DNA from: a virus
Virus record (IMG/VR): IMGVR_UViG_3300020213_000095
Span: 1-28,720 of that record
Direction: 5' to 3' (one strand)
Length of the DNA: 28,720 bases
Under the pieces are notes generated by a model, which was given only the letters and a program-made list of their open reading frames with translations, ran no database searches and was not told the origin of the DNA. A program made the position numbers and the translations under genes. Shown piece after piece: positions 16,258-23,591 of the stretch (position 1 is the first letter of the stretch; every line of letters begins with the position of its first letter).

Positions 16258-16970
16258 TGCAACTCTTTACCTATTCAGATATAAAGACAAAGTTGCTGAA
16301 TGATTTGGATATTCAAGACTTGGACTTTATCAATGGTGAGACAGAGCTTCTCGGTTATATCAACGAGGCGCTTAATGACGCTGAGGCGTTGGTACACACA
16401 CTAGGGCTAGAGGCTGATTATTTTCTAACCCCCTCGACGATTACCCTCGTATCCGGTACCGAGGACTACGTGCTACCCACAAATATTTACGCCTCTAAGA
16501 TAAAAGCACTTTTCTATGTCAACGGAGAAAAAAAGTATGAGATTATTCGCATCAGGAATTTGAGAGAAACGCCCTACTTCCAAGCTGGTGAAGATTATAA
16601 GTACCAGCTGCTTACTACTACCGGCACTGCCAACAACATGCGCATGCGCCTTTATCCAACTCCTGCAGAGTCCGGTGCGTTTCTAACAATGTGGTATATC
16701 CGAAATCTGACGACGATGACAACCAGCACTGCCGCAACAAATGTTTGCGAGTTGCCAGAGTCGGTTAACTTTTTACTGCAACATTGTAAGGTTAGAATTT
16801 ATGAGAAGATGGGAAATCCGAACCTGCAGCTAGCGATGCAGCAATTGCTTATACAAAAACAATTGATGGTGGAGACGCTTCAAGAAATGGTCCCAGATGA
16901 AAATACTCTAGTGGAGCCGGACTTAAGCTTTTATGAAGATGCGTACTCTGACCGCTGGAATACTTACTAG
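16257..16970 (+). CDS. Head-tail adaptor (connector) protein
   Basis: 237 residues from GTG 16,257, chosen because a GGGGG Shine-Dalgarno lies 8-12 bases upstream and the codon overlaps the previous TAG; longer in-frame starts would run into the neighbour. It begins MQLFTYSDIKTKLLNDLDI, then GYINEALNDAEALVHTLG helix, a beta section with TLVSGTEDYVLPTNI, and a C-terminal helical part (LLQHCKVRIYEKMGNPNLQL). This order is typical of phage adaptor proteins that bind under the portal ring, comparable in role to P22 gp4. Context (tail genes) agrees. Confidence 0.72.
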   Translation: MQLFTYSDIKTKLLNDLDIQDLDFINGETELLGYINEALNDAEALVHTLGLEADYFLTPSTITLVSGTEDYVLPTNIYASKIKALFYVNGEKKYEIIRIRNLRETPYFQAGEDYKYQLLTTTGTANNMRMRLYPTPAESGAFLTMWYIRNLTTMTTSTAATNVCELPESVNFLLQHCKVRIYEKMGNPNLQLAMQQLLIQKQLMVETLQEMVPDENTLVEPDLSFYEDAYSDRWNTY

Positions 16971-16978
16971 GAGATATT

Positions 16979-17788
16979 ATGGCCACAGTTTCTTTACAAA
17001 GAGGCGGAACAGTAATGCGCGTCCCGGTGGAACGCATGGGAGAGTACGGGGCGCAGGGATGGACTGACCAGGGCGACCTAGTAAAAGAAGCTAACGCAAA
17101 AGAGGGTGTTGGTACCGGATTTGAAGGAGCTGCCGCTGCTAACGCAAGACCAGTAATGCCGGAGTATCAAAACCTACTTGGACCAACAGGGCTACTCAAA
17201 GAACAGTTTCAAATTAAAAAGGGCGCCGACATCAAGAGCACTCTTGATACCTCAGCGCTGACAAAACTTAGAGGAGAAGCCATAGCTGCTCCAGGTACTT
17301 CGCTTTGGGAAAAACTGCAAAAGGGAAGACAGGACATTGTATCTGCCGATGCTAGGGATAAGGGCGTTCGTGGCGCCGATGCCCAAAGACTTTCTGGAAT
17401 GTCACAACTAGCAAGCAGTGGCGGGCTTACAAATTCCGCAAGAGAAAGACTCATTCGCGGTGCCGGAAGCGACCTATCTAGCGGTAAGCAGGAAATGGCA
17501 AGGCAAGACGCCGCGGCTAGGTTAGGCATTGAAACTACTGCTGAGCAGAATAGGATAAATCTTTTATCAGCGCAACCAAACCAAGAGCTAGGCGCCGCAA
17601 ACTACGACACTACTTTGGGACTCTCTAACCGAGACTACGCAACCGGAATAGATACGAAAAATATTGGCGCAGCACTAGAGCGCACAAAGCTACAAGACCT
17701 TGGGAAGTTTGGAAACTACCAAGAGCAAATGAGGGGCTGGGCTGCCGGTAAGCAGGCAGACGCTACGGCTAGTAGCGGCGGAAAATAA
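16979..17788 (+). CDS. Internal virion / ejection-type protein
   Basis: 269 residues with AGGAGA upstream. No transmembrane segment; rich in A, G, Q, K and R. A basic helical second half (SARERLIRGAGSDLSSGKQEMARQ, then QDAAARLGIETTAEQNRI) is typical of internal ejection proteins of podoviruses. It is the first of a series of alanine/glycine-rich proteins (16,979, 18,682, 19,117, 20,301) that together resemble the P22 gp7/gp20/gp16 set that enters the cell with the DNA. Assignment is by composition and location, not by a recognised motif. Confidence 0.55.
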   Translation: MATVSLQRGGTVMRVPVERMGEYGAQGWTDQGDLVKEANAKEGVGTGFEGAAAANARPVMPEYQNLLGPTGLLKEQFQIKKGADIKSTLDTSALTKLRGEAIAAPGTSLWEKLQKGRQDIVSADARDKGVRGADAQRLSGMSQLASSGGLTNSARERLIRGAGSDLSSGKQEMARQDAAARLGIETTAEQNRINLLSAQPNQELGAANYDTTLGLSNRDYATGIDTKNIGAALERTKLQDLGKFGNYQEQMRGWAAGKQADATASSGGK

Positions 17789-17789
17789 C

Positions 17790-18200
17790 TTGAAGGTGGT
17801 AAAGGTTGAAAAGTATGCGTGGAAATCAATGTCAGAAGAAGCCCACAGAATATGTTTCTCTGAGGTCAAGCCAGTCGGTCGTGAGCGGGTTGATTTTGCT
17901 TTGCTTGTTACAAATGATGATGATTTTCCGCTTGGCTATACCACATGTAAAGAATTGGACAGCGAAACCATCTACCTCCAATTCGGTGGGTGTTTTCCAG
18001 GAACAAAAGATTCAGTACTTGCGTTTAAAAGCTATGTAGCTGGAATTGAGTTTTTGAAAAAGGATTATAAGAACGTTTGCTTTTATGTGAAGAATGATAA
18101 TTTTGCGATGTTAAAATTTGCGATGAAAACAGGGTTTAAAATTATTGGGGTTAAAAACAGGAACGGCGATATTTTACTGGAGCATGTAAATGGCAACTGA
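17790..18200 (+). CDS. GNAT-like acyltransferase
   Basis: 136 residues from TTG 17,790 (GCGGCGG lies upstream; GTG 17,796 and ATG 17,829 are alternatives). The pattern of beta strands, FGGCFPGTKDSVLAFKSYVAGIEFL helix, KNVCFYVKNDN strand and NFAMLKFAMKTGFKIIGV ending is that of the GNAT acetyltransferase fold: xN-x-xM-xxK-xxGF is the family's C-terminal hallmark. The acetyl-CoA P-loop (RxxGxG/A) is not well preserved, so activity is uncertain. Its place between ejection-type genes suggests a product acting early on host or virion proteins. Confidence 0.65.
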   Translation: MKVVKVEKYAWKSMSEEAHRICFSEVKPVGRERVDFALLVTNDDDFPLGYTTCKELDSETIYLQFGGCFPGTKDSVLAFKSYVAGIEFLKKDYKNVCFYVKNDNFAMLKFAMKTGFKIIGVKNRNGDILLEHVNGN

Positions 18201-18282
18201 TAGGTCATTCGGAAATATGTTAAATAATAAGCCTGTTACAAAAAAGCCATACTCGGCGTTGGAAAAAATTGTAAAGAAATGA
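18190..18282 (+). CDS. 30-residue peptide with capsid N-arm motif
   Basis: Begins MATDRSFGNMLNNKP and ends YSALEKIVKK. ATG 18,190 lies within the end of the upstream GNAT gene and its TGA overlaps the ATG of the next gene (ATGA at 18,279), so it is coupled at both ends. Residues 2-12, ATDRSFGNMLN, match the capsid protein's ATDRSFSAMLN while codons differ, so the similarity is at protein level. C-terminus is basic. It may bind a partner of the capsid arm, which is inference. Confidence 0.6.
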   Translation: MATDRSFGNMLNNKPVTKKPYSALEKIVKK

Positions 18283-18680
18283 ATATCCGCAAATACACAG
18301 ATAAAGACTACGAGATGATTTGTAGCTGGTGGAAATTTCACGGCGAGCCCATTCCACCGGAAGAACTAATTTCTCAGTTCACGTACATCTTAGAGGCGCC
18401 TATTGATAAACCATGGCTTTGCCTTTCTTTGATTACGTTTAATACGCCGTGGGTTGCATGGAGCGCAGGGCTTGTCTCTAATCCGGATATAAGAGCCCAC
18501 GGCAGAAAAGAAGCTGTAAAGTTACTTTGGGACCACGTCGCAGACCTTGCTAAGAAGATGGGGTATAAAAACTTACTATGTATTGCCCCATGTGAATCAT
18601 TGGAAAAGCGCTATGCAGAATTAGGATTTGTTGCAACAAAAAGAAACCAGACCTTTATGGTCAAATCTTTAGGAGAATAA
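18279..18680 (+). CDS. GNAT-family acetyltransferase
   Basis: 133 residues, beginning MNIRKYTDKDYEMICSWW, a classic GNAT opening. A strand with WVAWSAGLVSNPDIRAHGRKEAVKLLWDHV supplies the acetyl-CoA region (R-x-x-G-R-K-E-A leading into helix 3), and ESLEKRYAELGFVATKRN gives the hallmark YxxLGF C-terminal segment. Substrate unknown. It is the second GNAT-like protein in succession within the virion cluster. Phage GNAT proteins in such positions are known, but their targets are generally not defined. Confidence 0.78.
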   Translation: MNIRKYTDKDYEMICSWWKFHGEPIPPEELISQFTYILEAPIDKPWLCLSLITFNTPWVAWSAGLVSNPDIRAHGRKEAVKLLWDHVADLAKKMGYKNLLCIAPCESLEKRYAELGFVATKRNQTFMVKSLGE

Positions 18681-18681
18681 T

Positions 18682-19098
18682 ATGCCACTTGGTGGATTGA
18701 TAGCAGCAGGGGTTCTTGGTGGGGTTGGGTTTGCTAAGGGTAAGTTGATTGACGAGCCAAAGGCTGACAAAAAAAGAGCGCTAGCGGCAGAAACCGCACG
18801 CTATTCCCCTTGGACTGGCATGACTCCAGGATCAGTACAGGAGGCAGACCCGTGGGGATCCGGACTACAGGGAGCAATGACAGGAGCAGCACTAGGGCAA
18901 AGTATTTCTAACGCCGATTCCGCAAGAAAATTTCAGGACGCACAGGCTGGTTATCTTAATCGTGGTGGCGGAGGCGGGGCTATTTGGGCTGGCATGCCGG
19001 GCGGCGCGGACGCCTATAGTGGTGGAGGGATGGGGATGGGGGGAACATCTCGGTATCCAAGTGGCTTTTCGTGGAACAAAAAAGGATTGATGGATTGA
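18682..19098 (+). CDS. Small glycine-rich virion-cluster protein
   Basis: 138 residues, one base after the previous stop, with AGGAG upstream. The N-terminus is a glycine-rich hydrophobic stretch (LGGLIAAGVLGGVGFAKG), which could insert in membranes; the second half is very glycine-rich (RGGGGGAIWAGMPGG, YSGGGMGMGG). Such proteins sit among ejection genes in podoviruses and may help form the DNA-translocating channel; this is inference from composition and context. Confidence 0.55.
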   Translation: MPLGGLIAAGVLGGVGFAKGKLIDEPKADKKRALAAETARYSPWTGMTPGSVQEADPWGSGLQGAMTGAALGQSISNADSARKFQDAQAGYLNRGGGGGAIWAGMPGGADAYSGGGMGMGGTSRYPSGFSWNKKGLMD

Positions 19099-19116
19099 GT
19101 AGAAACAAGAGGGTTT

Positions 19117-20301
19117 ATGGCACTAACTAATGAACAGCTGCAAAGCCTACTAGCAAAAGGCATGTCACCAGATAAATTAATTGAGATGTCTGGAATGCCG
19201 CCTGAGTTAGCAGAGAGGCAAATGCCTGTGGACTACAGCATTTTCTCCTCCCGGATTCCCCCTATGGCGCCACCCCCAATGTCACGAGACATTGCGGCAG
19301 AAGCGCAACTTGCAACGGCTGTAAATCCACCGGAAATACCACCGGAAATACCACCAGGGAAACCTGAAGTAGATCCAATCCTTGCAATGTTTAGAAAAAC
19401 ACCGGAGCAACTCTACACACAGAAAAAAGCGATGGAACTTTCCAAACAGCAAGAGGGTTCGATTGGGCAGCTGCAAGACTTAATGCGTGGGTATAACGAC
19501 AGGCCAGTGCAAACAGACTTGTCACCTCTCATGGCGCTCACTGATACTTGGACTGGAAGTAAACTAGCTAGCGGGTACGCAAAACCGCAAGACCAGGGCG
19601 AGAAAATTAAGTCCCTCGCAGAATTCCAAAACATGTCTCAGAAGCAAAGAGATACCATTGTGGATAACCTCACTAAAATGGCTGGCATTGGGGAGGGAAG
19701 CAAATTAGCTGAGATGGTATATAGACAATCTAAAACTGACGCCAGAAAAACCGATAGCGATATGCTAAAGAAGGAAAATAGACTGGCCGACGACTTGGAT
19801 AAGTCTGTTATAAAACCACGCGCTGCTAAAGAGGAGCAATTCGGGCTACTAGAAAGAGCGTTCGAGACCGGTGATTATCAGACAATAAACTCTGTTTTCT
19901 CTCAATTTGCTAGAGGTGTATCTGGTGAAAAAGGCGTACTGACAGACAATGACATCAGTAGGATTATGCCTAAAAATATTTACGGAGACGCCGCTAGGGT
20001 CAGGGCATATTTTAGCTCCACCCCAACAGCGGAAATGCCTCCAGAATACTTAGCTAAATTAAAAGAACTTATGGCCCTAGCCAAAGGAAATATTAATACG
20101 ATATACGGTGACCTTTTAAAACAAAAGCGTGGAATTTACAAAAGCTCTAAGTCTTATGCGCCGTTATTTAATGATGGCGAATCTGGCGACATGATGTTTA
20201 GGCAAGTGGAGAGTCAGTTAAGTCCGGGTGATAGAGCTACCACAGCCACTAAAAAAATGTTCCGCTTGCCTAGCGGTGAAATGGTGGAGGCGTCCGACTA
20301 A
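19117..20301 (+). CDS. Internal virion / ejection-type protein
   Basis: 394 residues. The N-terminal helix is followed by a proline-rich linker with a short tandem repeat (PPEIPPEIPPGKPE, about 70-84), then long charged helices. The region FSQFARGVSGEKGVLTDNDI (about 263-282) precedes a helical C-terminus. KIKSLAEFQNMS (about 167-178) resembles the scaffold-tail motif. The stop overlaps the next start (TAATG). Part of the putative three-to-four-protein ejection set; no enzymatic motif was seen. Confidence 0.58.
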   Translation: MALTNEQLQSLLAKGMSPDKLIEMSGMPPELAERQMPVDYSIFSSRIPPMAPPPMSRDIAAEAQLATAVNPPEIPPEIPPGKPEVDPILAMFRKTPEQLYTQKKAMELSKQQEGSIGQLQDLMRGYNDRPVQTDLSPLMALTDTWTGSKLASGYAKPQDQGEKIKSLAEFQNMSQKQRDTIVDNLTKMAGIGEGSKLAEMVYRQSKTDARKTDSDMLKKENRLADDLDKSVIKPRAAKEEQFGLLERAFETGDYQTINSVFSQFARGVSGEKGVLTDNDISRIMPKNIYGDAARVRAYFSSTPTAEMPPEYLAKLKELMALAKGNINTIYGDLLKQKRGIYKSSKSYAPLFNDGESGDMMFRQVESQLSPGDRATTATKKMFRLPSGEMVEASD

Positions 20302-21800
20302 TGGGAAGAAAATACACACTAGCAGAGCTTCAGGCTATGGGAGCGGTGCCAGTAGAGGCCGCGCAACCAAAACGTTATACGACGGCAGAGCTTCAGGCTA
20401 TGGGAGGAAAGCCAGTAAACTTTAAGAGTGACCCAATGTCTTATTCTGGAGACATCGGAATCATGGGCGAGCTAGCTAAAAGAACTTTGGGTTTTGCTGG
20501 TGGGGTTGCAAGGACCGCTGCTGCTTATAGCCCGATGGGACAATTGGCCGCACTCGTAAATAAAAGAGGGCCTGTAACTCCAGCTGAAGATTTTGGCAGA
20601 GCCCTTGTTGGCGACGCCCCTAGCACAAAGGAATATTTAAAAAGATATACCAGTAGGGATTTTGGAAAATACAAATTACCCATAGACGTAAGTATGGACC
20701 TAAGTAAATTCGGAAGATATGCTCCGGAAACCGGCCCCGAATTTACCGGGGCAGATGTAATCGGATTTACTGGTGATATTGTTAGCGATGTTGGGGCAAC
20801 AGTTTTAGCAAAAAAAGCTTTAGGGAAAATATTAAAAGAGGGCGGAGAATCGTTTTTTAAAAATGGATTTAAAAGAGATGATGCAATTGCAAGACAGGCT
20901 GACAAAGTAGCGCCATCACAGCTATTCCTAGAAAATAACCAGGTCCCGTTTACGGCTGGTGGAAAACTTGAAGGGGCTGAGAAAATATTAGAGCAAGAAG
21001 GCTTAAAAAGAGCGGGCACAGTCGCAGACGTGTCGGCAACTGGGACCCGCGGTAGTGCGGTAAAACCACTAGGCCCTGGGGGAAATGTTATTGAGAGCCT
21101 TAAGAAGCATATGCGTATTTCGCCGGAAACACAGGACGCTGTTCCACATCTAGAATCTGACCTAGCTAGACGAATGTCGTACAGAGAAGCTCCGGCTGTG
21201 GCCCCTAGTATTTCCGTATCTAAAGTGCCTTCTACTTTGTTCAACCCGCAGACTGGGAAACCATTCATAACAGAGGTTGAAAAACAAATACCTGGAATTG
21301 CCGCTGTCCCAGGGCCAACGATTGAAGAGCTTCTAAGAGCAAAAACAGCCACAGGGCAAACGATATCAGACGAGGCCTTTAAAGCATTTAGCACTGATGC
21401 GGGAAGCCAGTACAAGAAAGCTCTTGCCGGTGGTTACAAAACTGAGTCGGAGAGGCTTGCAGAATTAGCGATCCCCGGACATGGGACGAAGTTAGCAAAA
21501 GAGAATGCAAATATATCCAGTATGCTATCAATGCTCCCAGATGCAGCTAGAAAAGATTTGGTAGAGGCAAGCAAACACGGGATAACAGAAGTGGATGCGG
21601 TCCTAGCGGCGCTAGACCCAACTGCATTTGCAGCAAAACAATTTGGTAAAGTTGCAAAAATGCCTGGGTTTTATACCTATCCAGGGTACGGAGCATATAA
21701 AACTGGGAAAGCAATTGATGCTATTTCCACGCCAGCATTAGGGGCATCTGTTGGGATTAAAAACATCTGGGAAAAGATGGGCGAAAGGAAAACAAAATGA
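20301..21800 (+). CDS. Internal virion / ejection-type protein with N-terminal repeat
   Basis: 499 residues. It opens with two copies of a motif, KYTLAELQAMGAVPVE and RYTTAELQAMGGKPVN, within the first 40 residues; the two copies share a 21-base identical DNA stretch. Similar 'Y-T/S-L-x-E-L-x-A-M/L-G-A-K-P' openings occur in large internal proteins of other phages, as I recall them. An Ala/Gly-rich potentially membrane-active part (AKRTLGFAGGVARTAAAY, about 55-75) follows. No lysozyme motif was found. Likely released into the cell with DNA. A 296-codon open frame on the other strand is a shadow. Confidence 0.6.
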   Translation: MGRKYTLAELQAMGAVPVEAAQPKRYTTAELQAMGGKPVNFKSDPMSYSGDIGIMGELAKRTLGFAGGVARTAAAYSPMGQLAALVNKRGPVTPAEDFGRALVGDAPSTKEYLKRYTSRDFGKYKLPIDVSMDLSKFGRYAPETGPEFTGADVIGFTGDIVSDVGATVLAKKALGKILKEGGESFFKNGFKRDDAIARQADKVAPSQLFLENNQVPFTAGGKLEGAEKILEQEGLKRAGTVADVSATGTRGSAVKPLGPGGNVIESLKKHMRISPETQDAVPHLESDLARRMSYREAPAVAPSISVSKVPSTLFNPQTGKPFITEVEKQIPGIAAVPGPTIEELLRAKTATGQTISDEAFKAFSTDAGSQYKKALAGGYKTESERLAELAIPGHGTKLAKENANISSMLSMLPDAARKDLVEASKHGITEVDAVLAALDPTAFAAKQFGKVAKMPGFYTYPGYGAYKTGKAIDAISTPALGASVGIKNIWEKMGERKTK

Positions 21801-22033
21801 CAGAAGAACAAATCTACAAAGTATCTGAGGTCGAGTCACCCGATGAGAGTGATTTGGAGTATGCAGCAAACCTTTTAATAGAAGCGCAGAAGATTCAAGA
21901 TAACGATGCGCTTTATAAAAATGTTATGGCGCACTCTAAAAAAATAGCAAACACGTATACAAGCATTGGCGATTTGCGTTCCGCTGCAGACGAGATGAAT
22001 TTAAACCCAGGCAAATCAAGAAGAGAGGAATAG
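21797..22033 (+). CDS. Small acidic protein
   Basis: 78 residues, ATGA-coupled to the preceding ejection gene. Very acidic N-terminal half (YKVSEVESPDESDLEYAANLL), helical throughout, with SIGDLRSAADEMNLNPG near the C-terminus, a possible distant form of the ADL-type motif found in other virion-cluster proteins. Possibly a chaperone or partner of the ejection proteins; not recognised. Confidence 0.55.
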   Translation: MTEEQIYKVSEVESPDESDLEYAANLLIEAQKIQDNDALYKNVMAHSKKIANTYTSIGDLRSAADEMNLNPGKSRREE

Positions 22034-22034
22034 C

Positions 22035-22199
22035 ATGAAAAAAGTAAAATCAGTTGCAGACCTTAGAAAACTAAGTAAAGCAATGGGAGGAGATGGCCCA
22101 ACCCCAATGGGAGATACCCTAAAGGAACCGGAAATAGCGAAAGATGACAAAAAGAAATACGGAAAAGAATGCCCCCACTGCGGAAAGGTAATGTCCTAA
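22035..22199 (+). CDS. 54-residue protein with scaffold-like motif and CPHC knuckle
   Basis: Starts at ATG 22,035 one base after the previous stop, with GAGAGGAA upstream. N-terminus MKKVKSVADLRKLSKAMGG closely resembles the scaffold C-terminus SIADLKKISAELSG. The C-terminus ends in one zinc-knuckle half, CPHCGKVMS; only two cysteines and a histidine are present, so it may bind zinc as a dimer. It is the last gene of the rightward block and its stop region overlaps the stop of the convergent leftward operon by four bases. Confidence 0.6.
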   Translation: MKKVKSVADLRKLSKAMGGDGPTPMGDTLKEPEIAKDDKKKYGKECPHCGKVMS

Positions 22200-22603
22200 T
22201 TTAGAGAGTCTATTCCGTCTAAAATATCCGTAAGTGCGATAGCTTCAGCGCCAGTAAGTAATGCGGCGGGGATTTTACTTACATGGATTTTGTTTCCTTT
22301 TATCTCAAAGGAATTATCAGAAAGCTGGGTTAATTCATTCTCGTACTTCGCCTTATTGCCCTCTTCGAAGTGGTACTCACCATTTGCAGGTTGTAAAAGC
22401 TCACCTTTTTCGTCCTTTTTAGCCCATTTGCGAAGGATATTCATATTCAGTTCATGCGCCTTTTGCATTTGTGACTTACAGGCGTCTGCAATTCTTCCCG
22501 CCGTATACGTCTCAGGAAATGGCATCTTGTCGCAATTGTATAGTTTATTAAGCCCAAGCACAGCGTCTTGATTAGCTAATATTTTCCAAGTCAGCTTTAC
22601 CAT
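22196..22603 (-). CDS. DUF1617-like phage protein
   Basis: 135 residues, leftward, last gene of the DNA-metabolism operon; GGAG lies about 8 bases before ATG 22,603. Helical N-terminal half (LGLNKLYNCDKMPFPETYTAGRIAD), then a charged helix ILRKWAKKDEKGELLQP, a GEYHFEEGNKAKYENELTQL stretch and a beta C-terminus IHVSKIP. The order of a long helix, K-D-E-x-G-E, a filled-in parameter-like loop and a last strand is what I know from DUF1617 proteins in phages. Function unknown. It overlaps the gene upstream by 32 bases. Confidence 0.6.
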   Translation of the reverse strand: MVKLTWKILANQDAVLGLNKLYNCDKMPFPETYTAGRIADACKSQMQKAHELNMNILRKWAKKDEKGELLQPANGEYHFEEGNKAKYENELTQLSDNSFEIKGNKIHVSKIPAALLTGAEAIALTDILDGIDSLN

Positions 22604-22901
22604 TTGTCATCTCCGAGAATGTAGTAAGTACTTCTTTGGTTTTAGAAAAGTTTTGAGGATGGCACACAAGACCGAAACCCCCAGCATCCACAATCTTTTG
22701 TAGCTTGTAGGTCTGCAGCTTCGAAACTCTGGATTCTTCAGAAGCCTTGAGTTCGACAGCAATAAAAAATCCGTTAATACATAAGATTTTATCCGGATCA
22801 CCGCAAATGGTTTGCTGCTGTACGGAAAGCGCATAGGTATTTTTAAGTGTGGATACAAAGGCGTCAAACCGCTTCCGGAATTTCGTTTCGTCTTTTTGCA
22901 A
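22572..22901 (-). CDS. VRR-NUC-type PD-(D/E)xK nuclease
   Basis: 109 residues from TTG 22,901 (weak AAGAAG upstream; no better start keeps the fold). Core motif: GDPDKIL (D37) followed by FFIAVELKAS (E50-x-K52) and LQTYKLQKIVDAGG, matching the G-x-P-D ... E-x-K ... Q-x-x-x-L-x-x-I-x-x-x-G pattern of small VRR-NUC nucleases. These act on branched or structured DNA in phages and probably resolve recombination intermediates. Overlaps both neighbours, consistent with an operon. Family call good, substrate inferred. Confidence 0.78.
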   Translation of the reverse strand: MQKDETKFRKRFDAFVSTLKNTYALSVQQQTICGDPDKILCINGFFIAVELKASEESRVSKLQTYKLQKIVDAGGFGLVCHPQNFSKTKEVLTTFSEMTNGKADLENIS

Positions 22902-23061
22902 TCTTCTTAACTATAAATGGTATTTCCATACTTGTTCTCATATAGTTAAGCATCTCGTCAAGACACGCAGCGCGAGACATCTTTGTGGCAGATGACAACT
23001 CATCTAGGTACTTGATGTTTGGTTTTGTGACTCTGGTAAATAGGATTTCTGTTTTTTTCAT
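22864..23061 (-). CDS. Small ribbon-helix-helix-like DNA-binding protein
   Basis: 65 residues. ATG 23,061 overlaps the exonuclease stop (ATGA). The segment ILFTRVTKPNIKYLDELSS followed by KMSRAACLDEMLNYM fits a ribbon-helix-helix: one beta strand (TRV), helix, then S-R-A-A-x-x-x-E-M helix. These bind DNA as dimers and usually regulate transcription. It may regulate its own operon or another phage promoter; the symmetric palindrome at 285-303 is one candidate site, unproven. Fold call moderate. Confidence 0.55.
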   Translation of the reverse strand: MKKTEILFTRVTKPNIKYLDELSSATKMSRAACLDEMLNYMRTSMEIPFIVKKIAKRRNEIPEAV

Positions 23062-23591
23062 TTGTCTAATTCGGGCCTTTCACTAAAAAGTCTTACTAAG
23101 TATTTAGCCTGGTGTAAAGCGTCAGGCAATGCCCCGTGTTTTATGCCCTCAAAAGGAACGTCTAGAGGAAACATTCCCTTTATAGTGCGAAAGCACCTGT
23201 GCCGCCAGTAACTCCATGGGACCGTCATCTTATTGTCCTTGATTAAGCTTTCAATAATAGGCATGTCAAAGCTTGCGCCGTTGCCCCACACACGCCCATC
23301 TTTCCCGCAGTTAGTGGTAAAGAAGGTTGCTAGTTCGTGGCAAAAATACGTTATATTAACTGTGTTCTGCCTCTGGAAAATAGCCCTAGCTTCGTCTGAT
23401 TGCTTGTTCCACCACTGCAGTGTCGCGTAATCAATCTTTCGGCCTAGTTTTATTTGTGGCTCTACCTCTAAAAACCATTCCTTTTTATCGGTTATTCCGT
23501 CTCGGTTAAAAGACACTGCCCCGGCACTTAATACTACAGCGTCGGGGGATTGCCCTAATGTCTCAATATCTAACATTAATGACTGAGTCAT
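23058..23591 (-). CDS. DnaQ-like 3'-5' exonuclease (DEDD)
   Basis: 177 residues. MLDIETLG gives the exo I motif (D8, E10); VWGNGASFDMPIIESL gives exo II (D in FDMP); HGALPDALHQAKYLV gives exo III with H and D. These are the four metal-binding acids of the DEDD superfamily; the HxALxDAxxQA form suits the small exonucleases related to ExoVIII/Rv2179c rather than polymerase proofreading domains. It may trim DNA or RNA in replication or recombination. Start is coupled to the SSB-like gene (TAATG), and its stop to the next gene. Confidence 0.85.
   Translation of the reverse strand: MTQSLMLDIETLGQSPDAVVLSAGAVSFNRDGITDKKEWFLEVEPQIKLGRKIDYATLQWWNKQSDEARAIFQRQNTVNITYFCHELATFFTTNCGKDGRVWGNGASFDMPIIESLIKDNKMTVPWSYWRHRCFRTIKGMFPLDVPFEGIKHGALPDALHQAKYLVRLFSERPELDK

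Noticed and set aside
20525-21415. 296-codon leftward ORF
   Set aside because: Lies entirely antisense to the ejection-type gene at 20,301; composition and lack of a ribosome-binding site mark it as a shadow frame.
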